Below, in pieces: positions 32,164 to 41,926 of a DNA stretch of 64,000 nucleotides; positions within the stretch are counted from its first letter, which is position 1; every line of letters starts with the position of its first letter. The DNA lies in NCBI RefSeq assembly GCF_030405905.1, contig NZ_JASATW010000009.1, forward strand, positions 62,001 to 126,000, in the 5' to 3' direction. Made by a program: the position numbers and the translations under genes. Source of the DNA: Sphaerothrix gracilis (GTDB lineage Bacteria > Cyanobacteriota > Cyanobacteriia > Phormidesmidales > Phormidesmidaceae). Below the pieces are notes generated by a model. That model had not been told where the DNA came from, did no database searches, and worked only from the letters and a program-made list of their open reading frames with translations.

Positions 32164-33498
32164 TCAGAAGAGGTCTTGCAAATCTGCTGCCGGAAAAAGG
32201 CCAAACCAGGCCAGATTTTGGACGTAATAGGCTTCATCACCGTCCCAAATACCGTCTTGATAGCTGGGGAGCAGCTTCTGTTGGTACAGGGCCTGAGCGA
32301 TCGCTGGATCAAATTGCTGGAAAGCTGGATACAGCATGGCGTATTGTGCGGTTGCCTCATACGGCGTCAGAGGCTGCCCCGACAGATCCATCACGGCCGG
32401 AATCTGTCCTTGGGTCTGCCAAAGGTCGCGTAAATAAGAAAGGTGACTGCTCAAAAACTGCTGAGCCCGGACATCTGCAAACCAGACCGCATCCCAGGCA
32501 ACCCGCCACCACACTCGGTAGGCATCAAAACCGTAGCGACTCTGAAGTGTTTCTCCTGCTGGAGCCGCTAAGAGCGTAGATTTCGCTAAATCTAAGACTA
32601 CCCAGTCTGCAGGTAGCCCTTTAACCGAAAGCTTTTGAGTTTGCTGCAGAATGTCGTAACTGCTGTCAACCAAAGACATCCAATCGCGATCGGGATCTGT
32701 TTCTACGGCGGCAAAGAGCCGAAACGCATAGGGGGCTAGATAGGAGGGGTTGACATAAACCTGTCCGGGGCGAAGCTGAAAAGCGGCTAACGGTCCCGGC
32801 AGCAGATAGCGCCGCGTTTGACTGGCCTCTAAAGCCGGAACTGTTATGGTGGACTGGGCCCACAGGTCATCCAGCTTCTTTTGCGCTAGGTCTGAGTAAT
32901 CAGACCGCTGCCAACGTCTCGCCGCTAGAATTAGAGCCGTTATTGCATCGATATCTGCATCACTGGCAAAGTTACCGTCCTGAATGCCCCAGGTTCCATC
33001 AGGGCGCTCCCCCCACTTCCAGGCCCAAAGATAGTCCCGACCATCAGCATCACTCGGCAAGGCCGAGCGCTTTAAATTGTTTTCAGCCCACTGCAACGTG
33101 CGCTCAAAAGTGTCCGGATCGTCGCTCAAGACAGCCCGCAGCATCGCGTAAGCCTGACCTTCGGAAACCGTTCTGCTATTGCTTTCCCAGTCAATGACTC
33201 GACCATCCGGCTGAATAAAGCGCTGGCGGTAAACCTGCCAGCTTTCACTCAGGAGTTCTGGACTAGAGATCGCTGATGCAGGATCAGACAACGGCTGCGG
33301 AGTAGGCGTAGACGAAGAAACCGTCCCTGAGGCAGAAGCCGCCGTGGACGGTGAGGAGACTGAACTGCAGCTCAGGCTGAGGCCAAGCAGCATCCAGCCT
33401 AGACCGTAAAGAAGCGGGCTGATGATTCGGGGAGTCGGTAAGCTAGAGCTGTCCCTAAAGACTCCAGTGGAGATGGCACGACGACAGGAAGGCAGCAT
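32164..33498 (-). CDS. bcsZ: Glycoside hydrolase family 8 endoglucanase (BcsZ-like lipoprotein)
   Basis: 444 residues. A hydrophobic segment ends in LSLSC (Cys44), so the enzyme is probably a lipoprotein. Ser/Thr-rich linker to residue 85, then the GH8 (alpha/alpha)6 domain: RTVSEGQAYAMLRAV holds the acid Glu113, and FASDADIDAITALILAAR (179-182 SDAD) is the substrate-binding strand of the family. BcsZ trims beta-1,4-glucan in the periplasm and is needed for proper cellulose assembly. It lies 93 bases upstream of bcsB. Confidence 0.9.
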   Translation of the reverse strand: MLPSCRRAISTGVFRDSSSLPTPRIISPLLYGLGWMLLGLSLSCSSVSSPSTAASASGTVSSSTPTPQPLSDPASAISSPELLSESWQVYRQRFIQPDGRVIDWESNSRTVSEGQAYAMLRAVLSDDPDTFERTLQWAENNLKRSALPSDADGRDYLWAWKWGERPDGTWGIQDGNFASDADIDAITALILAARRWQRSDYSDLAQKKLDDLWAQSTITVPALEASQTRRYLLPGPLAAFQLRPGQVYVNPSYLAPYAFRLFAAVETDPDRDWMSLVDSSYDILQQTQKLSVKGLPADWVVLDLAKSTLLAAPAGETLQSRYGFDAYRVWWRVAWDAVWFADVRAQQFLSSHLSYLRDLWQTQGQIPAVMDLSGQPLTPYEATAQYAMLYPAFQQFDPAIAQALYQQKLLPSYQDGIWDGDEAYYVQNLAWFGLFPAADLQDLF

Positions 33499-33877
33499 AG
33501 GTTTGAAGAGCCAACACAGGAGTAGTGTGTAACGTGTCTAAACAGATCTGGGCAGGTCTGAAAGCGGGAACTTGCCGCAGCATCAACGGACTATTGAGGG
33601 GAAACGCAAAGAAGGGAGAGCGAACGACGGGTAAGCGATCGCGGTTACCGGAAGCCGGTCGTCGGGCTGTGGTTCATCACAGCATCACGTTTGCAAACTC
33701 AGTGACAGTATGTTTTCGGAGAATGACCTGCTATACGCCTGTGGGCTAACAGAATTTGTGCGTATAAGCAGAAAATCAGGGTAGATGCTTGTTGAACAAT
33801 GTTACGACCTCCGTGTAATCCCTGTGTGACTTGGTAGAGCAGCTTCAGCAACGCTTTAAAGTCTAGGGTCTCCAGCT
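33499..33877. other. 379-base spacer inside the cellulose gene block
   Basis: No gene is recognised. It separates the export genes (33878-38184) from bcsZ-bcsB-bcsA, so a second promoter or terminator may lie here. Visible are a short inverted repeat around ACCGGAAGCCGGT (about 33648-33660) and a GCTTTAAAGTC/CAGCTTTAAAATC direct repeat near the 3' end of the TPR gene. Confidence 0.4.
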
Positions 33878-36196
33878 TTAAAATCTTTCCCAATAGGGCT
33901 GAATGCCGCGCTGCTGCAGCAGGCTTTCGCCAATTTGCTGAATTTGTTCTGCCACTTGTGGATTGAGCGTGCCCTGAGCCTGCTGAGTTTGCTGCCAGCG
34001 GCGCAGCTGCTGAATGGCCAAGAGGGGATACCCTTGGACCGCGTTTAGGGCCGCGAGAGAGGTCAGGGCCGTACTGCTATCTGGGTTGACGGCTAACACC
34101 TGTTCATAGAGCGCGTCTGCCTGCTGATAATTGCCGCGCTGAAACTCAAGTCCAGCCAGCGCTAAAAGGGCGTCAAGATTATTGGGCTGCTGCTGCCGAA
34201 TTGCGAGATAGCTCTGCTGGGCCAAGTCATAATCCCCCACCTGCTGAGCAATTTCGCCCTGCACAAAGTAGAAATCTATCGCAGTTGGATTTTGAGCAAT
34301 GAGCTGAGCAATCTGGGCCTGGGCCTGACGCGGGCTAGCTTCTGCTAAAACCTGCAGCGATCGCAGCTGGAGCTGTGCATTGCTGGGGTCAACGGCCAGT
34401 AGCTGTCGATAGAGGCCGGCGCGACTAGCACTAGGAGGCAGCGCGGTTGCTAGCGCCACTAGCTCTGCAGATTCGGACGGGGTTGCCTGCTGTAAACCCT
34501 GCTGCAGGACAGCTTCAGCTTGCGCTTCCGTAATCAGGCCCGCCTGATAGGCGGTGGCAGCCCGGTTGATCTGATAGGCAAAGTTTTGCGGATTTTCAGC
34601 AATGAGCTGATTGTAAATCGCGATCGCCTCTGACCACCGCCCCTGACCTTGATAGAGAGTCGCCAACCCTTGCGCAGCCGCATTTCGGACCGTCTGGGTA
34701 GGAGCACTGGCCAATAGGGCCTGATACCGCTGGGCGCTCTGAGCTACGTTGCCCGCCCTGCGATCGAGGTCTGCTAGCAGAAGCTCCGCCGTAGGAGTAT
34801 CCTGGCGACCCGCTGGAGTAGCTGTGTACGCCGCTAAAGCGGAACGGGCATTGGCATACTGTCCCTGCTGAGCATAGAGTTGGGCCAAGCGAAAGTTGAG
34901 AAACGGCTCGGTGCCGCTAGTAGCTGCCAAACTTTGGTAGAGAGGCAACAGTTCAACCAGCGGTGGGTCAAGCCGGCTGAGGGTTTGAGACATATACCGC
35001 ACCTGAACCGGGTCCGCAGGCAGATTGGGGAAGGCTGCCCGCACCTGCTGCACAAAATTAGCCTGGCTAAGGCTGCCGGTTTGATAAGCCAGAACCTGCT
35101 GCTGCAGCGCTAAACTGCTGTCTTCGGGAAAGGTTTGAGCCAGCTGCTGAGCTAGCTGAGCCGCCGCTGCCCGGTAGGCGGGCAGAGTACTGAAAACGGA
35201 CAGGGCTTCCCGCTGCAGGCCAGGCGTCACCCCATCGCCACTGGTCAGGACGGCCTGGTAAAGAGCTGCGGCTTCTCGACGATAGTCAGCTTGGTCGCTG
35301 TAGCTGCCAACCGCATTTAAGGCCCGGGCCAGCGTCAGGCGTGAGTCTGTGCGGCCTCGCAACGGCTGAACAATGTTTAGGGCTGCCTGAAATTGGCGAC
35401 TGGCGGCATAGGTGCTGGCTAGGGCCCCGCGAAGGCGAATTTGCAAAGTATTGAATTCGGGAGTGCGGCGAAGTTCTTGCTCTAAAACCTGAGCCGACTG
35501 AGAGAGCTGACCGCTGTCGCGCAGAGCTTGGGCGTAGGCGATCGCTGTATCTGCCTGAATTTTGCCGCCCGCGGCCAGATAGCGCTCAAAAAGGGCCAGA
35601 CCGGACGTCGGATCACCGCTAAACGTATAGGCTTCCGCCGCAGGACGCAGCACATTTGGATCTGACGTTCGGGGCAACACCAAGGCATAGTCGGCCAAAG
35701 CCTGGGGAAAGCGTCCCTGATAGTAGTAGAGTTTGGCCCGCTGGGCTCTTGCTTCTAGCGCGTTAGGCGTAATTTGCAACAGGCGAGTGAGGGCACTGAT
35801 GCCGAGGGGCTGCCACTCTGGCCGAAATTCACCCAGATATCCCAAAGTGCTCAAAGCCAGCTGATTATCGGGATCGATTTCAATAATTCGCTGGTAGGTT
35901 GCCAGGGCATTGGCATCTTGCCCAGCTCGACGATAGGCAATGCCCAAACCTTGCAGCGCCTCGACACTGTTGGGACGCTGCCGCACAATGCTTTCAAAAA
36001 GGGCGATCGCGTCGCTAACCCGGTCTTGGGCCAGCAGGCGGTAGCCCTGAGCTAAGCTTTCCTCGTTGGTCTGAGCGTAGGCGGCTAGGGGCGCTGTGCC
36101 GGTTTGAGAAATGCCCAGGGTTACGCCCAGAAGGGCAACACCGCAAAGGCAGAAATGATAAGCGCGAAAACGTTTTGGGGAGCCTAGTTTCATCAA
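33878..36196 (-). CDS. BcsC-like periplasmic TPR protein without the outer-membrane barrel
   Basis: 772 residues with a signal peptide (ending AAYAQ) and about 18-20 tetratricopeptide repeats from residue 45 to 750, Gln/Ala-rich in the middle. It matches the N-terminal periplasmic part of BcsC, which in proteobacteria carries a further 400-residue beta-barrel. Here the protein stops after the repeats (GIQPYWERF). The barrel function is probably supplied by the porin gene 11 bases upstream, same strand. TPR proteins are hard to orthologise, so bcsC is a positional call. Confidence 0.75.
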   Translation of the reverse strand: MMKLGSPKRFRAYHFCLCGVALLGVTLGISQTGTAPLAAYAQTNEESLAQGYRLLAQDRVSDAIALFESIVRQRPNSVEALQGLGIAYRRAGQDANALATYQRIIEIDPDNQLALSTLGYLGEFRPEWQPLGISALTRLLQITPNALEARAQRAKLYYYQGRFPQALADYALVLPRTSDPNVLRPAAEAYTFSGDPTSGLALFERYLAAGGKIQADTAIAYAQALRDSGQLSQSAQVLEQELRRTPEFNTLQIRLRGALASTYAASRQFQAALNIVQPLRGRTDSRLTLARALNAVGSYSDQADYRREAAALYQAVLTSGDGVTPGLQREALSVFSTLPAYRAAAAQLAQQLAQTFPEDSSLALQQQVLAYQTGSLSQANFVQQVRAAFPNLPADPVQVRYMSQTLSRLDPPLVELLPLYQSLAATSGTEPFLNFRLAQLYAQQGQYANARSALAAYTATPAGRQDTPTAELLLADLDRRAGNVAQSAQRYQALLASAPTQTVRNAAAQGLATLYQGQGRWSEAIAIYNQLIAENPQNFAYQINRAATAYQAGLITEAQAEAVLQQGLQQATPSESAELVALATALPPSASRAGLYRQLLAVDPSNAQLQLRSLQVLAEASPRQAQAQIAQLIAQNPTAIDFYFVQGEIAQQVGDYDLAQQSYLAIRQQQPNNLDALLALAGLEFQRGNYQQADALYEQVLAVNPDSSTALTSLAALNAVQGYPLLAIQQLRRWQQTQQAQGTLNPQVAEQIQQIGESLLQQRGIQPYWERF

Positions 36197-36207
36197 AGTA
36201 CCTTCAT

Positions 36208-38184
36208 CTAATCTAAAGACAGACTGGGGGTCAAATCCAAGTCCCCTTTGATGCGAAAGCCCGCAAAGGACTCACTTAAAGCATCGCGTTGCTGAAACGT
36301 AAAGCCGAGACGGATATCAGGAATTAGCTCAAAGTCATAAAAAACTTCCAGCACGTCAGGCGTCTCGCCATCGTCGCCGTTGAGATCCAGGTTGCGACCG
36401 TAGCCTACCCCCAATCGGTCATCTTGCATGAAAACATCTAGGAGATTGAATCCCACGCTGTAGGTATCTGCGTCAAAATTAGCGCTAGCGTTATCAATGC
36501 GGCCATAACGACCAAAAAGACCTAGATTTAAGTAAGGAATAAACCACTCGGCATTGACACCGTAGGCTTCCAAGCGATCGCCGGTATTTTGAAATTGCGT
36601 ATCACGAGAGCTGATGAAGGTGCCTCGCATGATTAGGTCGCCTGTGCGAAAACTGACTTCTCCGGCAAAGCCATCTAGGGCAAAGTCGGTAATATCAGAA
36701 TTTGAAGAGAAAACAGCCGCACTCAGGGCAATATCATCCGTAACGGCCCACTGTACTAAACCTCCCGGACGAGAGGCGGTGACATTGGCCCCCGCAAACA
36801 GCGCTGGGTTGGTTTGAAAGGTGGGGTTGAAGAAATCCCTTGAGATATCCTTGGCAAAACTATTACGGTCAAAATATGAGGTCAAATCCAGCTGACCAAA
36901 CCGAAGCCTTAAGCTAGGCACCTGCGGCAATGCAGCGGCAACATACAGCTCAGTCAGCTGAACGCCATCGTCATCGGTCAAATCGGATCCGGTGACCACA
37001 TCTAGAACACCCCCCACTAAAACACTGGGCGTTAGAAAAGTTGAGCCACTCAACCGCGCCCGCGCCGATGATTCTTCCCCCTGCAGCACATAGAGCCCCT
37101 GAGCATCCAGATTGGGTTCGGTAATAGGTTCACTCACCCGCTCTAGAGCAGGTGTCGGCAACCCACTAGGCACCTGAGTCAGCGGCGTTGGGGTAGAAAT
37201 TGCCGGGGGCAGCGTTGAGGGGACCGTCGAGGTTCCAGGGTAAAAATTAGCTGGATAGGTCGGTAGCTCAACAGGGGGAGGGCTGGGTAAGAGGGGCAAA
37301 TCGCCTGAACCGCTGGGGGCTATGGGAACGGCTAGAGGCTGCTCAAACGGCGCGGCAGGTACAGCATAATTTGGATACCCCTGAACCGAATAGTAGGGGG
37401 TTGAGTAGGGCTGTGGCTGAGCAGCATAGGGCTGTGGCTGCACAGCGTAGGGCTGCGGCAGCCCTGGAGCAGGTGGAAACGCTCCAGTCGGGCTCGGACT
37501 CCCATAAGGATAGCCATAGCCGTTGGGGAGAGCTGCCGGACTCCAAGGGCTGCCCCCAGCAGGTGGAACGGCTAAAGCCGGATTGACGCTGCCATAGGCT
37601 CCCGTATTAAAGGTGGGGACGCCAACGGGCTGATTGGGCATTGTAGCCGGCATCCAAGCCGGATAGTAGGCCTGGGGCGGTATTGCCGTCGGGCCTGCTG
37701 CCGGAGTCCCATAGGGAACCCAAACCATGACCCAGTTTCCGGCTCCAGGGGGAGCAGCGATCGCCTGAGGAGGAGCACCAGGTAACTGAGAAGCTGCCCA
37801 CGGGACAGGCTGCCCCATCGGCGCTGCGTTGCTGTTTGGCAAAGCGGGGCTGGCTTGAGCAATCACGTCCCCGGTAAAACTATTGCCTAAAGTTTCTAGA
37901 TTTTCTGAAGCTTCCGGGAACTCTTGTTCCAGCACTCTCGTCTGAACGTTTTCTGAATTTGCCAGTGCCAGAACCGCAGGAAAATCAGCAGAATTTGCTT
38001 CAACTGCATCAAAATTTTCCAGCCTAGCTTCCGGCAAAAAACTTGAGTTTTGCGTATTAGCTTGGGCTAATTCTGCATGACTCATGAAATAGCCGACCAT
38101 CATGAGAAAAAGCGCAGATTTAGCTGTCAACCAGTTACTGGAGTAAAACCTAGGTGAACAAGTCATAGGGGCTGATTTCTCCAA
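36208..38184 (-). CDS. Outer-membrane porin-like barrel with long Pro-rich region
   Basis: 658 residues (start could be the second Met, residue 7). Signal peptide ends near SHAELAQA. Residues about 110-350 are Pro/Ala/Gly/Tyr/Gln-rich with repeats such as QPQPYAAQPQPYS. From about 360 to the end there are amphipathic beta strands as in cyanobacterial OprB-like porins: SGSTFLTPSVLVGGVLDVV, LRLRFGQLDLTSYFDRNSF, GLVQWAVTDDIALSAAVFSS, and the C-terminus GFRIKGDLDLTPSLSL. It begins a block with the BcsC-like TPR gene. I infer it is the outer-membrane exit for cellulose. A plain porin role cannot be excluded. Confidence 0.7.
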   Translation of the reverse strand: MEKSAPMTCSPRFYSSNWLTAKSALFLMMVGYFMSHAELAQANTQNSSFLPEARLENFDAVEANSADFPAVLALANSENVQTRVLEQEFPEASENLETLGNSFTGDVIAQASPALPNSNAAPMGQPVPWAASQLPGAPPQAIAAPPGAGNWVMVWVPYGTPAAGPTAIPPQAYYPAWMPATMPNQPVGVPTFNTGAYGSVNPALAVPPAGGSPWSPAALPNGYGYPYGSPSPTGAFPPAPGLPQPYAVQPQPYAAQPQPYSTPYYSVQGYPNYAVPAAPFEQPLAVPIAPSGSGDLPLLPSPPPVELPTYPANFYPGTSTVPSTLPPAISTPTPLTQVPSGLPTPALERVSEPITEPNLDAQGLYVLQGEESSARARLSGSTFLTPSVLVGGVLDVVTGSDLTDDDGVQLTELYVAAALPQVPSLRLRFGQLDLTSYFDRNSFAKDISRDFFNPTFQTNPALFAGANVTASRPGGLVQWAVTDDIALSAAVFSSNSDITDFALDGFAGEVSFRTGDLIMRGTFISSRDTQFQNTGDRLEAYGVNAEWFIPYLNLGLFGRYGRIDNASANFDADTYSVGFNLLDVFMQDDRLGVGYGRNLDLNGDDGETPDVLEVFYDFELIPDIRLGFTFQQRDALSESFAGFRIKGDLDLTPSLSLD

Positions 38185-38340
38185 AACTTTATAGGGGGGA
38201 AAAGAAAAATGGCATTTATCAAATATTGATGTTTAAGCGAAGTAATTAACAACTACTGCAGCAACGCCTCACAAAAGTTTAATATCAATAGGAACATCTT
38301 TTATTTTTTTCATCCAAGCTGTAGTAGCTTAGGCAAGCTT

Positions 38341-39087
38341 ATGAATCAGTTTTTGACCTCTATAGTTCTCGTCTTTTTGTTACTGCTAAGTTCGGGATGT
38401 AGTCGTCTTCATGCTGCTTGGAACGGCTATCTGAATCGGGATACTGCTATTAATCTGCGGATTGATGAGATTCAGGCTATTGGTCAATCAGGTGACTTTA
38501 GCGTGCGGGGTACGACCTCTTTACCAGAAGCTACACGCCTAACCGTTGCTGCTATACGCCCTCTGACAGATGACTTGACTTCAGATACGTCCAATGGACG
38601 CCTGACCTACACCATTCTCGATCGCCGATTTACTGAGGTTGAAGCCGGACAGTGGCAGGCAGAACTGTCGCTACGGCAACCCAACGCTCAGGGATCACCG
38701 TTTGAGCCTTGGCAGCTCACAGCAGCTTTACTTCAAGAAAAGACGCTGCCCAGTCCGACGCTTTTCTTTACCGTAACCCTAGAACCTATTAGCTTGTCTC
38801 CCAACATTCAGCAGCTTTTAACCGAAGCCACCATCAATAATGGAGAATCTCAGGTGAGCTATACGGCTACGGGGGAACCGTATCTACAAATCAGCCAGTC
38901 CATGAACATTCAGGTGCCCTCCGGGTCGCTGCCTCAGCTACATGAATCAGTATTGGCTCAAACAGATCCGCTCTGGCAGCAGCGCTCTAGCTATAGTCCT
39001 AAAGTTGATGATCTAGATAATGCAGCAGTACTTCCCTTTGCTGAAGCTGATAACTTACCGTTACCCGAATCTCATATGCTGCAGTAG
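38341..39087 (+). CDS. Lipoprotein of unknown function divergent from the cellulose operon
   Basis: 248 residues. Lipobox LLLLSSGCSRL gives Cys20. The mature part is beta-rich: INLRIDEIQAIGQSGDFSVR and RFTEVEAGQWQAELSLRQP, resembling an immunoglobulin-like or transthyretin-like sandwich, followed by a Ser/Gln-rich tail. I recognise no family. It is transcribed away from the porin gene with 156 bases between the starts, so a shared regulatory region is likely, and it may assist cellulose export or cell-surface assembly. Confidence 0.7.
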   Translation: MNQFLTSIVLVFLLLLSSGCSRLHAAWNGYLNRDTAINLRIDEIQAIGQSGDFSVRGTTSLPEATRLTVAAIRPLTDDLTSDTSNGRLTYTILDRRFTEVEAGQWQAELSLRQPNAQGSPFEPWQLTAALLQEKTLPSPTLFFTVTLEPISLSPNIQQLLTEATINNGESQVSYTATGEPYLQISQSMNIQVPSGSLPQLHESVLAQTDPLWQQRSSYSPKVDDLDNAAVLPFAEADNLPLPESHMLQ

Positions 39088-39342
39088 GCTGCCAAAGTGA
39101 AAATTCTCAGTCAAACAACTTAATATTTTGCGCCTTCAGGATACGGAGAAGACTTGTGAGTAAAAACTCATTTTTCATGATTCGGATATTTGCAATTGAA
39201 AGCTCAGTCAGACAGCTTTAATGAACAGCAATATTATAAAAATTGAGCTGAATTTTCACTGAGTTTTAGTGTGTTAATTGCTACCTGAAAATTGAATTGA
39301 GTAGTGCTAGTGGCGTTTTGTAATTATCACCACTCTTGACGG
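39088..39342. other. Non-coding A/T-rich spacer
   Basis: No coding region seen. The stretch ends at the terminator of the cellulase gene, which comes from the opposite strand. Confidence 0.4.
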
Positions 39343-39375
39343 TAAAAAAAGGCACGGACTGACCAGTCCGTGCCT
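39343..39375 (-). terminator. Rho-independent terminator of the GH9 gene
   Basis: AGGCACGGACT (39350-39360), loop GACC, and AGTCCGTGCCT (39365-39375) form a perfect 11-base stem. Read on the minus strand the stem is followed by seven T, 35 bases behind the stop of the GH9 gene. Confidence 0.9.
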
Positions 39376-39409
39376 CACTATTCATCAGTAGTGAATCGAG
39401 CAATATTTT

Positions 39410-41926
39410 TTAGACAGCATCAACAACAATGCCAGGTAAAGCATTGAGTTCGCTATTGCTGAGGGGGGTACCGCCAAAAGCATCTACCAAGCGAGCTAGA
39501 GCACCGGTCAGACCAGCATTGTAGTCTAGCGCCACCTCGTTGGCGATGTAGTCTGTCCGGCTGTCTTGATAGGCAAAATCATCGGGCTTGTTCGGTCCGC
39601 CTACCAGCGCCCCAAACAAAATATTTTGGTTGGCTTCTGGACTATCGAAAGTATCCCAAGCCCCGCCATGGGCAGATCGGTGATGGGGCTGTAGCGGCGA
39701 ATTATTGCCAAAACCCACCATATAGCTGGCATTGCGGGGATTATCTCCCAGCAGGTAATCAACTGTAGTTTCAGCTAGCGTACTGAATTTCTGCCCCGGA
39801 TCGTCTACGGTATCGGCATAAACACCTGCAGCAAAGGCAGTATTAGCGGCATAGCGCAGTGAACCCCACTGACTGATCCAGCGCAGCCCGCCTTCTGTCA
39901 CGTTGACACCCTCACGTCCCTCAACCCAGGCATTTAACCAGCCTTCAACGTCTTGCTGATAGCGGGCCTTATCGGTTTGCTGAGCTAGGAGGACGGCCAC
40001 GCCGTAGGACTTGTCATCCCAATTGAGGGTCCAACCCGGATTCAGACCGTCAAGGTGATTTTGGTAAATCGATTCGGCCTGCTGCAAGTAATCTGTGTTG
40101 CCCGTGGCCTGATAAAGCCAGGTTGCTCCCCAGGCAAGTTCATCGTTGTAGCCGCTCCAAGAGTTATAAAAACTTTGGGCATCAGGAATGGCATCAGAAT
40201 ATTTACCGCGATAGGCATCGGCGAAGGCGTAAAGCTGCTGAGAATTCGTCAGTAAGGTATCCGCATAAGCCGCATCGGTAGGCCGAAAAATGATAGAAGC
40301 CGCAGCTAGAGCAGCAGCAGCTTCAGCGGCAAGGTCTGTGCCAGGATTTTGGCGATCGATCTTAAAGGCAGGACGTTCTAGCGTCATCGCTTCGGGACTT
40401 CCCCAATAGCTATGATCCGCATTACCGTCTCCAACTTGTCCCCAAAAGGTTTGGGTTCCGTTAGCATCCGTGACGTGAGCTTTGAGCAGGTAATCGGTTC
40501 CCCACTTGATGGCATCGAGCGCTTCATCGAGCTGACCGATTTGGTCATAAGCGCCGCGATATTCGTGAACGCCCCAGCTCAGCATCGTCATGGAGTAGGC
40601 CATAGGCAGGCCAAACTTAACATGATCGCCAGCATCGTAATATCCCCCGCTAAGATCGCGCCCAACGGTACTGCCGTCTTGCAGCGCAGAGTCGCCCCGC
40701 CATTCAATCCGGTTTGTAGCAGGTAAATCTCCAGAACGCTGAGCTTCGTAAAATAAAAACGACTTTTGTAGGGCTTCCGCATAGTTGAAGGCCCCTGTTG
40801 CAGGTGGAATCGGCTCAGGAGAAGACGGCGGTACTGGAGCGGCAGGCGGAATCGGCTCGGGAGAAGTTGGTAGTACTGAATCGATAGGCGGAGTTGAAGG
40901 GACCGTAACCGGGGGAGTGAGAGTAGCCCCGTCGAGGGTAAAGTTAACCGGCTTGGGGGCGATGTTGGCCGCTTTGGCGCCAACAAAGCCAAAAGTCGCG
41001 CTCTCGCCTGGAGCTAGAGTCTGATTCCAGTCTAAAGGCGTGATGCTGAAGGCTCCGTCAGTCGGTTGAGCAGAGCGTGCATTCCAGATCTGTTCAATAG
41101 AAAAGGGAGCTTCAAAGCGCAGCGTCCAGCCATTGATGGCCTGGGTGCTGGTGTTTCGAAGTGTAATATTACCCACAAAGCCATCACCCCAGTCATTGGT
41201 GACTTCGAAGCTGATAGCGTTACTTGGAGTCGGAGCCTGAGCCGGCGGCGGCGGCGCTACGTCGTCATTTTTGAGAGTTGCAGTAGCTGCTGTTGTGGCT
41301 AAAGTCCCGTTGCTGGGATCTTGCAGGCGTAGCTGAAATGTTTCGTCTGTTTCAACTTGGCGATCGCCGAGAATTGGAACGGCGATAGTTTTGAGCGTCT
41401 CGCCTGGCGCAAAGGTGAGGAGACCGCTGGTCGCTGCATAATCTTGCCCAGCGATCGCGCTGTCATTTTCAGTCTCATAGCGCACAGTAACCGGCTTTGC
41501 ACTAGCGCTGGATAAACGTACCTGAAATTCAGCCGTTTTGGCACCGTTACTCTCCGGTAAAGCAATGTCGGCAATCGTCAGCGCTGGCGGCGGACTCGGC
41601 TGGGCCACAGGTGGAGGCGGCGCTGCCGCACTTGTGAGGTTAAAGTTTGTCAGCTCAGCTACAGAGTCACTTGATTTGCGACCATTAAAGCCGATTGCAA
41701 TACTGCTGCCAGGAGCAATGCTGCCGTTCCAATCAGCTTGCGTAATGACATAGCTGCCATTATCTTGGCTTAGCAGTTCACCGTTCCAAAGATGCGTAAT
41801 GGTAAAAGGCGCATCAAATGTCAAGCGTGACCAGTCTAAGGGCGTGTTGCCTAAGTTAGTGATGATTAAATTAGCAGTAAAACCGGTTCCCCAATCGTTA
41901 ATGACGGCGAAGTCAGCTGTGTACAT
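39410..41926 (-). CDS. Modular GH9 endoglucanase: CBM2 - Calx-beta - CBM2 - GH9
   Basis: 838 residues. A CBM2 cellulose-binding module (1-105, FAVINDWGTGFTANLIITNL), a Calx-beta domain (about 118-225, with TVRYETENDSAIAGQDYAAT), a second CBM2 (about 240-345), a Pro/Ser-rich linker with PEPIPPA repeats, and a GH9 catalytic domain (about 380-825). The latter has GGYYDAGDHVKFG (catalytic base Asp, about 427), HHRSAHG (about 745) and the acid Glu in DYIANEVALDYNAG (about 794). It cuts beta-1,4-glucan. There is no signal peptide: the CBM starts at residue 3, and Calx-beta proteins are often type I secretion substrates. The proximity to the bcs genes suggests remodelling of the cell's own cellulose. 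Confidence 0.92.
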   Translation of the reverse strand: MYTADFAVINDWGTGFTANLIITNLGNTPLDWSRLTFDAPFTITHLWNGELLSQDNGSYVITQADWNGSIAPGSSIAIGFNGRKSSDSVAELTNFNLTSAAAPPPPVAQPSPPPALTIADIALPESNGAKTAEFQVRLSSASAKPVTVRYETENDSAIAGQDYAATSGLLTFAPGETLKTIAVPILGDRQVETDETFQLRLQDPSNGTLATTAATATLKNDDVAPPPPAQAPTPSNAISFEVTNDWGDGFVGNITLRNTSTQAINGWTLRFEAPFSIEQIWNARSAQPTDGAFSITPLDWNQTLAPGESATFGFVGAKAANIAPKPVNFTLDGATLTPPVTVPSTPPIDSVLPTSPEPIPPAAPVPPSSPEPIPPATGAFNYAEALQKSFLFYEAQRSGDLPATNRIEWRGDSALQDGSTVGRDLSGGYYDAGDHVKFGLPMAYSMTMLSWGVHEYRGAYDQIGQLDEALDAIKWGTDYLLKAHVTDANGTQTFWGQVGDGNADHSYWGSPEAMTLERPAFKIDRQNPGTDLAAEAAAALAAASIIFRPTDAAYADTLLTNSQQLYAFADAYRGKYSDAIPDAQSFYNSWSGYNDELAWGATWLYQATGNTDYLQQAESIYQNHLDGLNPGWTLNWDDKSYGVAVLLAQQTDKARYQQDVEGWLNAWVEGREGVNVTEGGLRWISQWGSLRYAANTAFAAGVYADTVDDPGQKFSTLAETTVDYLLGDNPRNASYMVGFGNNSPLQPHHRSAHGGAWDTFDSPEANQNILFGALVGGPNKPDDFAYQDSRTDYIANEVALDYNAGLTGALARLVDAFGGTPLSNSELNALPGIVVDAV

